Both the position numbers and the translations under genes were made by a program. DNA of 64,000 nt from an uncultured Bacteroidales bacterium (lineage in GTDB: Bacteria > Bacteroidota > Bacteroidia > Bacteroidales > Muribaculaceae), in the NCBI GenBank assembly GCA_902777835.1, contig CACYVC010000005.1, positions 62,001-126,000 of the forward strand. The letters run 5' to 3'. Below the pieces are notes generated by a model. The model was not told the origin of the DNA, ran no database searches, and worked only from the letters and a program-made list of their open reading frames with translations. Below, piece after piece: positions 10,501-19,611 of the stretch (positions are counted from its first letter, which is position 1; every line of letters starts with the position of its first letter).

Positions 10501-12054
10501 CTCTTTCTCAGGCTCATACTGAGTGGGATCCATATACCAATACTGATAATTGCCCGAAGTGCCATTTAGTTTAGTGACTTCGGAATCCTTAAATTGCCAT
10601 CCATAGGCGTCATTGAAGGTTGCATTGCCATTAGCTACAGACAGTGTTCCAACAGCAGTATATGGCACTACGTCATCATGGTCACGAGTTCCCTCCGAAG
10701 TGAAACCACGTCTCTTATTGCCAGGAATATCCTTATTGGTATAAACCTCTTTGAGCATTGCGATAATCTGGTCGGGGTCGGTTGCAACGTCATCAAGATG
10801 ACCTTCATGAGAAGTGCCTGTGTCGTCCTTCCATGTATATGGGATTGCCGCAATCTCATTGGGTTTCAACACAGTGATCTCTCTCTCCTCATACATGCGT
10901 TCATAACCAAAAGTAACAACAGGCAAATACTTTATACAAGTATTACCATAACTATTATAATAATTAGAATAATATGAAGAATAATAGTCACTTGCCTTCA
11001 AATAAAAAGAGGTATTTCCATTAGTTCCTCGTTCAGTCGTCAAATCAATAAGCAAATTTCCACCTTGATACTCAAATGGTTCATTAAACGTTATCGTCCA
11101 TGCGCTTGTACTTGATTGCGATGGCGTAATCGATGCAACCTCAGTCAACGTGGCATTAACAGGCTGATTACTGCTACCAGAGAATTGAACCTGATCTATT
11201 ACTGCTAACGAGACAGTGACTTTTCCATTATAAAACTTTATACCGCTTTCTGTGTAGAATGTGATACTTTTAAGTTTTGAGTTTTTATAGAAAATGATAC
11301 TTGACTCAGGATAAATCATCTGACTGTGTTGAGCACGTTGTTGACTATACCGGCTTCCATACACGGGCAAATATTGATTAGGCTGGACATTGTCCTTAAT
11401 AGTAGTGCCAGAGTGTCTCGATTTAGCGGTTACAGTAAAAGTACCCTCATCATCAGGCTCACCATATGTACTCTCCCAAATATAAACCCCAGAGGCAAGG
11501 GTTAATGTCTTTGCACCAGGATTATATGTAAATACAATGTCTTCCCATTCATTAGAGCCATTAATTCCATCGAGATAAATCATTTCACCAGAATCACTTA
11601 AACCACATTGTATTTGTCCTCCAAAATTGACTGTAGTACCATCAATAGTACCTTTAATCCATGCATTGTGTACATAATAACACAATCCTCTGATATAGAT
11701 GTAATTTCCATAAACCACAACATCCACATTACTCGTCCAGAAATTGCGAGTTTGCCACCTTAGTTGTCCCAAAATATTAGTGTATGGAGTTTGCCAAGTA
11801 GTTGTTATAGACCATTGCTCAACTGATGCACTAGAAGGCGGAACAACACCTTTTAATGACACTCCATTATTTCGTGAAGAGTCATCTTTTTTCATCTTCA
11901 ATGTGGTTGGCATGCTCTGCTCATTTGCAGAGTTCGCATCTGTCAACTGTGGAACATTCTTTTCCACAGAAGCCACATTCTTTTGTGCCGCCATGGGCTG
12001 CCACAGGGGCAAGGCGATAGCGGCGATTAATAGTAATCTCATAATTCGTGTCAT
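7546..12054 (-). CDS. Giant secreted protein 1 with type IX sorting tail (1502 aa)
   Basis: Exported surface or extracellular protein of unknown function. The start is ATG at 12054 (MTRIMRLLLIAAIALPLWQP, then MAAQ), a signal peptide almost identical to that of the next gene; the frame runs 31 codons further upstream through AT-rich leader, which I reject. About 75-215 is a unique region; about 220-388 is one copy of a module (PVYG, QMIYPES, SITFY, GGNLLID) shared with the other two proteins. From about 390 to the end runs the shared core, beginning DPDQIIAMLKEVYTNKDIPG. The C-terminus YYNVAGIESDTPFQGVNIVV... ending TTTKILK resembles a type IX sorting domain. A roughly 115-residue domain present in proteins 2 and 3 is missing near residue 1065. 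Confidence 0.88.
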   Translation of the reverse strand: MTRIMRLLLIAAIALPLWQPMAAQKNVASVEKNVPQLTDANSANEQSMPTTLKMKKDDSSRNNGVSLKGVVPPSSASVEQWSITTTWQTPYTNILGQLRWQTRNFWTSNVDVVVYGNYIYIRGLCYYVHNAWIKGTIDGTTVNFGGQIQCGLSDSGEMIYLDGINGSNEWEDIVFTYNPGAKTLTLASGVYIWESTYGEPDDEGTFTVTAKSRHSGTTIKDNVQPNQYLPVYGSRYSQQRAQHSQMIYPESSIIFYKNSKLKSITFYTESGIKFYNGKVTVSLAVIDQVQFSGSSNQPVNATLTEVASITPSQSSTSAWTITFNEPFEYQGGNLLIDLTTERGTNGNTSFYLKASDYYSSYYSNYYNSYGNTCIKYLPVVTFGYERMYEEREITVLKPNEIAAIPYTWKDDTGTSHEGHLDDVATDPDQIIAMLKEVYTNKDIPGNKRRGFTSEGTRDHDDVVPYTAVGTLSVANGNATFNDAYGWQFKDSEVTKLNGTSGNYQYWYMDPTQYEPEKEGLTLLLLELKEDFTPTTVTDEETGEVLHAVDLTETEGYAQLRECVDKTIKSARIISESKRTGEGMGKGTMFKIDCDKMNKFYLIAKGQLLWFSGSSKVTGSNFYDNPCYIKGNGVDEYVDKLVDKSYYDKYPFLCHMFEQFSPALGGADVTKDDIYQELTKNMQSFGVNHDCPNVPYVNNGHHFMMYDTFSEDKDCQDVRDMMFFVPDYRMMDHSTRNSGTEQDYFRYHPTIQPTMGMFIIKQYEIEPGSIVSSNEQTMTGLYKHSLTWKSNLDDFLPGDMQEYELWEVVIDEYGVLSYQPVYYRNADGSYVMTDGAKTPIVLDRQNMSEFAYENVYVDMQAGSQTKTYVIRGRDKGGFLSLQMSNMEEIVIPGLDPNEKAHMVGATYYSRYNPDNEKNCYSNKIELVNNGTTLDASDLSANNNKVYFYRLSRPAKVDENGNVLTDEQGNIQYADAVVRDTVATGTANGSTITIALSNQGDVADYPNGSQSGTAAGYHPNNTLSFRYSTTNGHVQFTNGFFFWDNFTVDVSENKHPLQYLYKMEVGDVYSNDVRVPVFKTDSKINSYTQSQVDGDTIGNLELEDVEFSEKVQLSSKTEILRYDVYRWNENEGRFIVATVDGEDEQDLPPTGIAGNQGEWYTVTMNDVNSQYYYAASADDQPAVSTSQPFNWATFIDYYAPSAAHKYLYAPVVELFTKGYMSELDENNNKVPRKDYNTYGGPQQITATGELEIEQLTGVKPMSTYFWTETVNGEEKRFAYYDIQLNVPTKEIPNGYSIYKVRVWRQILDENGNPAPGLLREEYANQSEDIAARMGVNGRFMFEINYDDDEEMYAFTNNAPLGSTEKKVTVTGVDGSEQTITYTIGTFGAQKLRTEGDEEEGVIDELNLNFKVRMYFTRTVNLPDGSKGEAEGKDDKFYIVEQEIPVQIKGGGTITSVENMNISCEVVGVKYYNVAGIESDTPFQGVNIVVTRYSDGSKTTTKILK

Positions 12055-12057
12055 AGT

Positions 12058-12076
12058 AATAAGAAATTTTAGATAA
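12058..12076 (+). repeat. 5' copy of the 19-nt inverted repeat bracketing giant gene 1
   Basis: AATAAGAAATTTTAGATAA on the plus strand, three bases upstream of the ATG of giant gene 1. On the coding strand it reads TTATCTAAAATTTCTTATT, an A/T-rich box covering the ribosome-loading region. Giant gene 3 has a similar box at 25618-25635. Confidence 0.85.
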
Positions 12077-12521
12077 ATATTAATAAAAGTTCTTTCTAAT
12101 TCAAAGTTAGTGTACTTCTGGTAAAACCATCGTGCGTTGCTAATCAATAAATTGAATTCTGTTTGTCACTCGAAATGATCAGATGATTGTGTTATAGCTC
12201 ACATGGCAATCAATAGTGGAATCCATTAATATAGATGCCTAATCATATAATCAAATCAATAAAATACAATTCTAATATAGCAAAAACCATGCAAAAATAT
12301 GACATTTTTATTAATCAAAGTGCATTTCTGCCGAAAAAAATTGTCTTTTTACTGAAATTTTAACATATCAGCCGTGTAATTATGGAATATTTAAGCGCTT
12401 ACTATGCAAAATGATTAACCGCTTTTAATAGGAACATATTTACAACAAACGCGCCAGCATGGGCAATTAAGTATTAAGAATTAGGGCGACATTGTTATTA
12501 ATTGTTCGTAATTGTTTGACT

Positions 12522-12553
12522 AAAAAAGAGGAGCGACTTCACAGTCGTTCCTC
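12522..12553 (-). terminator. Intrinsic terminator of the 12597-18809 gene
   Basis: On the minus strand, GAGGAACGACT pairs with AGTCGCTCCTC around a 4-nt loop (one G-T-type mismatch), followed directly by TTTTTT. It lies 44 nt after the stop. Confidence 0.9.
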
Positions 12554-12576
12554 TTGAAGATCAATTGCATGAAAAA

Positions 12577-12588
12577 CTTATCTAAAAT
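12577..12588 (-). repeat. TATCTAAAAT box in the 3' UTR of giant gene 2
   Basis: CTTATCTAAAAT on the plus strand, 8 nt beyond the stop codon of giant gene 2, in the same orientation and place as the 3' copies of genes 1 and 3. Confidence 0.65.
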
Positions 12589-12596
12589 ATCTTTTC

Positions 12597-15500
12597 TTAC
12601 TTCAAGATCTTAGTAGTAGTCTTAGAGCCATCGCTGTAGCGAGTAACCACGATGTTCACACCCTGGAATGGAGTGTCGCTCTCAACACCAGCAACGTTGT
12701 AGTACTTAACACTAATCGCCTCGCGAGATGTAATCATAGTGTCAATACCAGTAATAGGAGTATCACCCTTAACTGTTACTGGAATAACTTCCTCTACAAC
12801 GTAGAACTTGTCATCCTTACCCTCTGGTATGCCCTTCGAGCCAGTCAAGTTGGCCGAGCGAGTAAAGTACATACGAACCTGGAATTTCAAGTTGAGCTGT
12901 TCGATTACGCCTTGCTCGTCATCGCCCTCGGTGCGAACTTTCTGAGCACCAAAGGTGCCAAGGGTGTAAGTAATGTGGTTTGTATTACCGTTAACACCTA
13001 CTACATCTTCCTCTATCTCATCGCTACCGAGTGGTGAATCATGTTCAAATGCATACATCGCATCGTCATCTTCATAATCGATTTCGAACATGAATCGTCC
13101 ATTTGCATCACCCATGCGAGCAGCAATATCAGGAATTTGAGTAGCATATTCCTCTTTAAGCAATTGTGGAGCTGGGTTACCATTATCATCCAAAATCTGG
13201 CGCCATACGCGCACTTTGTAGATTGAATAGCCGCTAGGAATTTCTTTAGTGGGGACATTAAGTTGAATATCATAATAAGCAAATCTCTTTTCCTCGTCAT
13301 TTACAGTTTCGGTCCAGAAATATCTACTCATTGGAGGAACACCTGTGAGTTGCTCAACTTCTAGCTTACCTACTGCAGTCATACTCTGAGGACCTCCATA
13401 GCTGTTATAATCTTTACGTTTATCAGTAGTAGATCCCTGCTTGTAACCCTTTGTGAAGAGTTCTACAACAGGAGCATAGAGATACTCGTAAGCATCTTCG
13501 ACTTGCGGAGCTTTAGGATAATGGTCGATGAAGTTCGCCCAGTTGTTTGGCTGATCAGTTGACACTTCAGGTTGGTCAGCTTCAGAAGCAGCATAATAGT
13601 AAGTAGTATTAACCTTATTCATTGATACGGTGTACCAATCACCCTGGTTACCAGCTATACCAGTTGGATCCACGTCTTCCTCATCATCACCATCAACTTC
13701 GTCAATGATAGATATGCCATGAGAATTCTTTACAGCTAAGTCTTGTATTTCTTTAGTGCTCCAGCGGTAAGCGTCGTAACGAAGTATCTCGGTCTTAGAA
13801 CTCAACTGAACTTTTGCCTCAAACTCAACATCCTCAGGAATCGTTAAGTTAACTCCATCGTCTGCATCGACTTGATCCTTAGTAAACGAACCATTGATTC
13901 TAGAATCGGTCTTATAGACGGGAACACGCACGTCGTTGGAGTAGGCGTTTCCATTTTTATCACCTGTCCACTCGCCCCAAATATTAAAGCCATCGTCCCA
14001 ATATCCTTTAAGGGTAAATGTACTACCATCGATTGACGCGTAATTATTAGGAGTTTGATTCCAAACAGCATTATCATTATCATTATTATTCCATCTAGGG
14101 ATACCAGTTGCATTAGGATTCATGCGGACAAAATTGATTTTATTATTGGCTGGAATTCCAGCATACTCATAGACGTTGTCGCCCTTGCTGATGCCTGCCA
14201 CCCATTCTCCATCGCCACCATCTGGCCATGTCCAAGCATACCATACTTCATTACCTTGTGAACATGCAGCAGCATTTAGGGTTACAGTTGCAAGGCCTGC
14301 ACCTTCAACCTCCATCTTGTAAAGATACTGGAGAGGATGTGCATTCTTCGAAACATCGACTGTGAAGTTATCCCAGAATTGCAAATGGCGATTGTTATTA
14401 AATTGGACAACACCATTCCTGATTGTATATGGGAACGACAGTGACGAGTTGGCATGATAACCTGCAGCATTTCCACTGGTCACTCCATCGGGATAGTCAT
14501 CTTCATCGCTTTGATTAGAAAGCTCTACGTTGAGATTATTTCCGCTAGCTGTAGCAGTTGCGATAAGTGTCTTTTCTACTTCATCGGCATATTGGATGTT
14601 GCCATTTGCATCAGTAATGACATTGTCGTTAGCATCAAGCTTTGCAGCACGACTCAAGCGGTAAAATTTCATAGGTTTACTCAAGTCGTCAGCAGTCAGC
14701 GTCATACCATTGTTGCTCAACTCCAGCCTGTTGCTATAGCAGTTCATCTCATTCTTAGGGTTGTAGCGGCTATAGTAAGTCGCACCAATCATGTGAGCCT
14801 TCTCGTTGGGGTCAAGACCAGGAATGAAGATTTCCTGCTGGTTCGACATCTGCAGCGACATGAAGTGTTCCTTGTCGCGTCCGCGAATCACGTAAGTCTT
14901 GGTCTGGCTACCAGCTTTCATATCAACATAAACGCTGGTGTAAGAAAACTCCGACATGTCAACTCGGTCAAGAACAATAGGAACTGGCCTACTTACTGCT
15001 GTGCCTTCGGCATCAGTGTACTGTCCTTGTGCGTTACGGTAATATACAGGCACATAGCTCTCTACACCGAACTCATCGACAACTACTTCCCAAAGCTCAT
15101 ATTCCTGTTCCTCACCAGGCAGGTATTTATCAAGGTTACTCGTCCAAGACAACTGATGCTTGTAGAGACCAGTCATTGTTGTCTGGTTCGAGCTAACAAT
15201 AGTACCCTCAGGAATTTCATCCTGTTGAATCACAAACACACCAATTGATGGCTGATGACTTGTATTGTAATTGAAGTAGTCCTGTCTTCTATTAGTAGTA
15301 CTAGTAGAAGTACTTGATTTAGACCCACGACCCGTCCAGTTCATCATACGATAGTCAGGCACGAAGAACATCATGTCACGAATATCCTGACAGTCGGCAG
15401 ATTGACTATCTGCACCATACATCATGAAGTGGTGACCTGTTCCGTAAACGAAAGGCACATTGGGGCAATCATGCTCGATACCGAATGATTTCATCTCGGT

Positions 15501-18500
15501 CACGAACATTTGATAACCATCCGACAATGGTGTCGATGATGCGCTACCTTCTGCAGGACTGAATTGCTCAAACATGTGACACAAGAAAGCGGGCTCAACA
15601 TCAAAATAATTACCATGCAAGCCAATATCAAGATAGGTATCATTATAGTACATTGGATAACTATAGAAACTATAATAATCTGAGCTACTAGCATCCGCCG
15701 AACTCAAATTATTTCTTCTCTGCTGCAGCCAACCCAATTGACCTTTAGCGATAAGAAAGAACTTATTCATCTTGTCGCAGTTAATCTTGAACAGGGTGCC
15801 CGACGAGAAGTCACTCTTATCACCTACGCGTTTTGCCTCAGTAATGACACGAGCCGATTTGATGGACTCACTTACATAGTCTCTTAATTTATTATAGTCG
15901 TGTGTTGGATCGCCATTTGTATTAACTTTCGTTACATCAAAGTTATCATTAATCTCAAGCAACAACAAGGTCACACCTTCGTCATAGGGCTTGTATTGGT
16001 CTTCCTTCATGTACCTGTAACTATAACTGCCACTTGTTCCGCTCAATACAGTACCAGGAATGCTCCAGCCATAAGAGTCGTCACATTCTTCAGCAGTGCT
16101 TGAAGCAATTTTACCTACACCGGTATACATTACATCATCATCATGGTCACTGCCACCAGTCTCACTATAGCCACGCTTGTAGTTGCCAGGGATTGTTCGG
16201 TCCATATAGACCTTGCGAAGCATGGCAATAATCTGATCGGGGTCGGTAGCAATCTCATCAAGAGTAGAAGTGTTGGCTTCGGTCGAGATAGGCCATTTAT
16301 ACTCGATGCCTGCAAAGAATGCCTCGTCACGAACTGCTTCGGGAGATCCTTCAACGCGACCAACACCCTTGAGGACAACATCGATATTCAAGCCAGCGGC
16401 ATTTGCTGTAAGCGTGCCATTGTAGCTTGCTGCAGCAGTAGGTGCGAAAGTCACGGTCACAGTTTGCGAACCGTTGGCAGCAAGAGTGAATGACGTAGGA
16501 TCTACTGAGTAAGCTGCAGGAACATTCAACGTTACTGTAACTGCTTCACTATTGGGGTTGGTGAAAGTAACTGTAAGATCCTTAGTCGCGCCCTTGTTCA
16601 CTGTACCGAAGTCAAGTGTAGAAGGATTGGCAGTGATGGGGTCTAATTCAACACCAACACCTGAAAGTGTCACGGTATAGTTAATGTCAGAATTTGCAGG
16701 ATCTTGAATGGTAAACGAACCAGTAAAGTTTCCTGTTTCCTCAGGAGCGAAAGTAACGGTATAAGTTATGCTCTCACCATTGTCGAGCTTGCCTTCAACA
16801 CCAGTTACCGAGAACGGAGCGGTTGGATCGGTAAATGTCGGGGTGAAATCATTCATACCAGTGTTGGTAATGGTGACGGTGGCTGTGGCATTACCATCAA
16901 CTGCTACGTGACCAAAGTCGATGGTCTGCGGGTCAACCGTTGCAGCATAAGCCATAAGGCCGTTACCACTCAGTGCCACAGTAAAGGTCTCGCCACCAGC
17001 ATTGATGGTGAGCGTGCCTGTCTGTGAACCAATTGCCGTAGGAGTGAGTACAACGGGTATTTCCACCACGCTGCCAGCCTGAACGGTATTGGCAGTAGCA
17101 GTAGTGCTGAACACATTATTGCTGAACGTCCAAGACAGATCAACATCTGAACCTGTACTGTTACCAACAGTAACTGTCTGCGCTGCCGAAGCGGTACCTA
17201 CCGCCACATCACCAAATATCAGCTCGGTCTTGTCGACCGTTACTGCTTCCTCAAACTCAAACGTAATCTTCGGGAGGAAAGTTAAGAGGTTATTACTTGT
17301 TCGGCCATAAATTGATTGATTATTGTCAGTATTTATACCATACCAAGAGGTACTACCATAAGTAGCAGCTGTTTTAACTTTAGTGTCAATAATCAGGTTG
17401 TCCGAAGTGTACTCAAACGGTGTATCAAACTCGATATGCATGACTTGGTCACCCACAGTAGGCGTAATGTCTTTGCTTACAGTAGTGCCCGAAATAGTCT
17501 GGAAAGCAGCTGAAGAAAACGCTGATTCCGTTGTCGTACCCATCGTTACTGTCAACTCACCTCCTCCGAACCTGATGCTTGAAGTAGGATAGAACGTGAT
17601 TGATTTGATTTTCTTTCCAGCAACATTCGTTAACATCGACTCAGGATAAATCATCTGGTGATGTGTTGCATCACTGTCATACCACTGTCCCCAAACGGGC
17701 ACATAAGAATTTGTTGCGGAACCATCGGCCACGGTGGCAGCAATAGAACCTTCACCTTTCAGAGTGGCAGTGCCATTAATATCATTGCTCTCTGGAGCGC
17801 TCAGAGTAAGCGTGCCAGTATATTCCGTAGCTGTGGCTGCAGTAAATGTCACAGTGAATTCACGCGACTCTCCACTTGCAATCTGCGTATTCATATCACC
17901 AGTGATAGTGAAGGCTGCATTGTCTGAATCGAGATGTGGTGTAAAGGGCCTTGTTCCATAATTTATGACCCTAAAGGTTTTATTTGCACTTGTACCCTTT
18001 TGAATTACGCCAAATGCGCCATTGCCAGTGAGTCCTGCATAATAATCCACATCAACATGATCGTATGTGATTTCCATTTTCGGTAAGAAAGATGTAGTAG
18101 CACCAGTGGCGACACTGCTACCAGTACCAAATACACATACGAAAGAAGCGTAAGAGGTATTTACGCCATACCAAGAAACACTTTTATAAGAACCAGAGGC
18201 TGCAGTCTGAAAATCAACAACTAAGTTGCGGCCGTCGTAGATAAAATCTTGACTGAACGTAACTGTCATCTCATTTCCACTGATTGCCAACTGACCTTCA
18301 TAGACCGTAATCTCTTGATCTTCTTCTCTGAATGCTTCAATTTCGTCTAATGACTGTTCGACTTCAGTATCACTGGTGTTTCCGACGCGAACAGTTACAG
18401 TCGCATTACCAATAACATTATCAATAGGATTGCTGGAGCTATAAAACTTCAATCCTGTAATCTTGTCACCAGGTGACAACCCTAAAGTTTCCTTAGGATA

Positions 18501-18809
18501 AACCATCAGCGTTGTCGTACCATAATCGAAATAATAACCATAGACTGGCGCATATTCGCTAGTCCGAGTGCCATCGCATACGGTTTTTGTCATCGTTGTC
18601 CTATTGACATTTAGGAGAGCACTTGGAATTGAAGCCTGCCTACTTGTCTTAGGAGCTCTTGGCACCCTTATCTCTAGAGGCTGCCCTGTCTCTGCTGCAA
18701 TACGGGCTTTTTCTAATTCAGCCTGTTTTTCAGCATCTTGCGCCGCCATGGGCTGCCACAGGGGCAAGGCAATAGCGGCAATTAATAGTAATCTCAAAAT
18801 TCGTGTCAT
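12597..18809 (-). CDS. Giant secreted protein 2 with choice-of-anchor-D-like repeats and type IX sorting tail (2070 aa)
   Basis: Exported surface protein of unknown function, longest of the three. Signal peptide MTRILRLLLIAAIALPLWQP. The recurrent module (VYG or VWG, MIYPES/MVYPKE, I-FY, NL-VD, SWYG-NT) occurs twice, about 75-255 and 356-525. Immunoglobulin-like segments of the ASPM/HYDIN or choice-of-anchor-D type follow the first (about 256-355) and then run as three in a row (about 526-825), with phrases such as LIFGDVAVGT, IDFGHVAVDGN and LDFGTVNKGATKDLTVTF. The shared core starts about 820 (DPDQIIAMLRKVYMDRTIPG near 860). About 1500-1620 is an inserted W-rich domain (EVWYAWTWPDGGDGEW) that could be carbohydrate-binding. 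The tail ends YSDGSKTTTKILK as in its neighbours. PorV at 40720 belongs to the probable export route. Confidence 0.88.
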   Translation of the reverse strand: MTRILRLLLIAAIALPLWQPMAAQDAEKQAELEKARIAAETGQPLEIRVPRAPKTSRQASIPSALLNVNRTTMTKTVCDGTRTSEYAPVYGYYFDYGTTTLMVYPKETLGLSPGDKITGLKFYSSSNPIDNVIGNATVTVRVGNTSDTEVEQSLDEIEAFREEDQEITVYEGQLAISGNEMTVTFSQDFIYDGRNLVVDFQTAASGSYKSVSWYGVNTSYASFVCVFGTGSSVATGATTSFLPKMEITYDHVDVDYYAGLTGNGAFGVIQKGTSANKTFRVINYGTRPFTPHLDSDNAAFTITGDMNTQIASGESREFTVTFTAATATEYTGTLTLSAPESNDINGTATLKGEGSIAATVADGSATNSYVPVWGQWYDSDATHHQMIYPESMLTNVAGKKIKSITFYPTSSIRFGGGELTVTMGTTTESAFSSAAFQTISGTTVSKDITPTVGDQVMHIEFDTPFEYTSDNLIIDTKVKTAATYGSTSWYGINTDNNQSIYGRTSNNLLTFLPKITFEFEEAVTVDKTELIFGDVAVGTASAAQTVTVGNSTGSDVDLSWTFSNNVFSTTATANTVQAGSVVEIPVVLTPTAIGSQTGTLTINAGGETFTVALSGNGLMAYAATVDPQTIDFGHVAVDGNATATVTITNTGMNDFTPTFTDPTAPFSVTGVEGKLDNGESITYTVTFAPEETGNFTGSFTIQDPANSDINYTVTLSGVGVELDPITANPSTLDFGTVNKGATKDLTVTFTNPNSEAVTVTLNVPAAYSVDPTSFTLAANGSQTVTVTFAPTAAASYNGTLTANAAGLNIDVVLKGVGRVEGSPEAVRDEAFFAGIEYKWPISTEANTSTLDEIATDPDQIIAMLRKVYMDRTIPGNYKRGYSETGGSDHDDDVMYTGVGKIASSTAEECDDSYGWSIPGTVLSGTSGSYSYRYMKEDQYKPYDEGVTLLLLEINDNFDVTKVNTNGDPTHDYNKLRDYVSESIKSARVITEAKRVGDKSDFSSGTLFKINCDKMNKFFLIAKGQLGWLQQRRNNLSSADASSSDYYSFYSYPMYYNDTYLDIGLHGNYFDVEPAFLCHMFEQFSPAEGSASSTPLSDGYQMFVTEMKSFGIEHDCPNVPFVYGTGHHFMMYGADSQSADCQDIRDMMFFVPDYRMMNWTGRGSKSSTSTSTTNRRQDYFNYNTSHQPSIGVFVIQQDEIPEGTIVSSNQTTMTGLYKHQLSWTSNLDKYLPGEEQEYELWEVVVDEFGVESYVPVYYRNAQGQYTDAEGTAVSRPVPIVLDRVDMSEFSYTSVYVDMKAGSQTKTYVIRGRDKEHFMSLQMSNQQEIFIPGLDPNEKAHMIGATYYSRYNPKNEMNCYSNRLELSNNGMTLTADDLSKPMKFYRLSRAAKLDANDNVITDANGNIQYADEVEKTLIATATASGNNLNVELSNQSDEDDYPDGVTSGNAAGYHANSSLSFPYTIRNGVVQFNNNRHLQFWDNFTVDVSKNAHPLQYLYKMEVEGAGLATVTLNAAACSQGNEVWYAWTWPDGGDGEWVAGISKGDNVYEYAGIPANNKINFVRMNPNATGIPRWNNNDNDNAVWNQTPNNYASIDGSTFTLKGYWDDGFNIWGEWTGDKNGNAYSNDVRVPVYKTDSRINGSFTKDQVDADDGVNLTIPEDVEFEAKVQLSSKTEILRYDAYRWSTKEIQDLAVKNSHGISIIDEVDGDDEEDVDPTGIAGNQGDWYTVSMNKVNTTYYYAASEADQPEVSTDQPNNWANFIDHYPKAPQVEDAYEYLYAPVVELFTKGYKQGSTTDKRKDYNSYGGPQSMTAVGKLEVEQLTGVPPMSRYFWTETVNDEEKRFAYYDIQLNVPTKEIPSGYSIYKVRVWRQILDDNGNPAPQLLKEEYATQIPDIAARMGDANGRFMFEIDYEDDDAMYAFEHDSPLGSDEIEEDVVGVNGNTNHITYTLGTFGAQKVRTEGDDEQGVIEQLNLKFQVRMYFTRSANLTGSKGIPEGKDDKFYVVEEVIPVTVKGDTPITGIDTMITSREAISVKYYNVAGVESDTPFQGVNIVVTRYSDGSKTTTKILK

Positions 18810-19276
18810 AATAAAATAAATTAAAATCTGATTTTAATGTGTTTTATAATAAAAAAATCTAATTCCATAATTTATAAGTTAAGCGTCACAACGCACAACC
18901 TTCCCGACAATGCCACAGCGGCATTAGCCAAATCTTAATGTTGCTTGAAGTATAGTGATTCCTCTGTTTTAGATAGTAATTTGCATTCAATTCACGAAAT
19001 ACAGATGTAACAAATCTCGTCTAATAAGAAACCACATAACTATCGTAATGGATAACAAGTCAAGCAAAATTTATGCAAATATATGTTAATTTTATCAAGT
19101 GCACAATATTATAATATGCAAAAATCATGCCTGCAATCGTAAAACTATCATTAATAGTTAACCAATCATAGTAGGCGCGTAACTTTTTGATACAAAAAAA
19201 CGATAAATCAATTTATTTGCAAAACCTCTCAAAAATGATAGTTCTCAACACACAAGCGAAAAATTATGCATAAAAA

Positions 19277-19308
19277 TTTGCATGGTTTATAATAATGACA
19301 TAATTTTG
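19277..19308 (+). promoter_or_regulatory. Plus-strand Bacteroidota promoter inside the gap
   Basis: TTTG at 19277-19280, a 20-nt spacer, and TAATTTTG at 19301-19308. This matches the primary-sigma consensus of Bacteroidota. No plus-strand gene follows, only a terminator at 19576-19611. Confidence 0.65.
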
Positions 19309-19538
19309 CAGTCGAAAAACGCGCATTTTATGAAATGCAGCGATGATAAAGTGAGAAACTGATTTGCACAATAACCGCTACGAAAAGCACTTTTCAACTA
19401 GGTTTACATTCACACAAATGCCCGTCACAAGGCATCACACACTCATGTTACGTGGCAGACATGATTTTTTAAATGCCCCATCCCGGGTGACTATTTAGCC
19501 CGCACAAGATTGCACTTTTCATAACAATACAACAATAT

Positions 19539-19556
19539 AATAAAATTTTAGATAGG
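19539..19556 (+). repeat. Orphan TATCTAAAAT box
   Basis: AATAAAATTTTAGATAGG, nearly the same as the 5' box of giant gene 3 (25618-25635). The similarity continues rightwards through a TTAATAA and AACCACTTT-like stretch. Confidence 0.65.
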
Positions 19557-19575
19557 TTTTTAATAAGAACCACTT

Positions 19576-19611
19576 TCGAGGCACGATGCGATATCGAGCC
19601 TCGATTTTTTT
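19576..19611 (+). terminator. Plus-strand intrinsic terminator with no gene before it
   Basis: TCGAGGC (19576-19582) pairs with GCCTCGA (19598-19604), followed by TTTTTT and more T. No plus-strand CDS precedes it. Confidence 0.8.

Larger units (their letters stand above)
12055..12596. other. Gene-free gap between giant genes 1 and 2
   Basis: AT-rich. It holds the leader of gene 1 and, at the far end, the terminator and TATCTAAAAT box of gene 2. A possible minus-strand promoter for gene 1 is TATTTTTG (12299-12292) with TTTG at 12319-12316, but the 16-nt spacer is short of the usual 19-21. No convincing ORF or RNA gene is seen between 12150 and 12520. Confidence 0.55.
19315..19611 (+). ncRNA. 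Candidate small RNA of about 295 nt
   Basis: Defined only by its bracket: a good promoter upstream and a GC-rich hairpin with T-run downstream. The longest ATG frame inside is 26 codons (19418-19498), with no recognisable product. Near its 3' end it carries ATTTTAGATA, complementary to TATCTAAAAT just upstream of the start codons of giant genes 1 and 3, so base-pairing control is conceivable. This is inference; no expression evidence is available. Confidence 0.4.

Noticed and set aside
12055-12147. N-terminal extension of giant protein 1 by 31 residues
   Set aside because: It would bury the signal peptide, covers the TATCTAAAAT leader box, and has no counterpart in giant protein 2.
14454-15248. 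264-codon plus-strand frame inside giant gene 2
   Set aside because: Antisense shadow of the core domain; similar frames occur opposite genes 1 and 3 for the same reason.
19418-19498. 26-codon ORF in the candidate small RNA
   Set aside because: No recognisable motif or signal sequence; such lengths are expected by chance in 300 nt.
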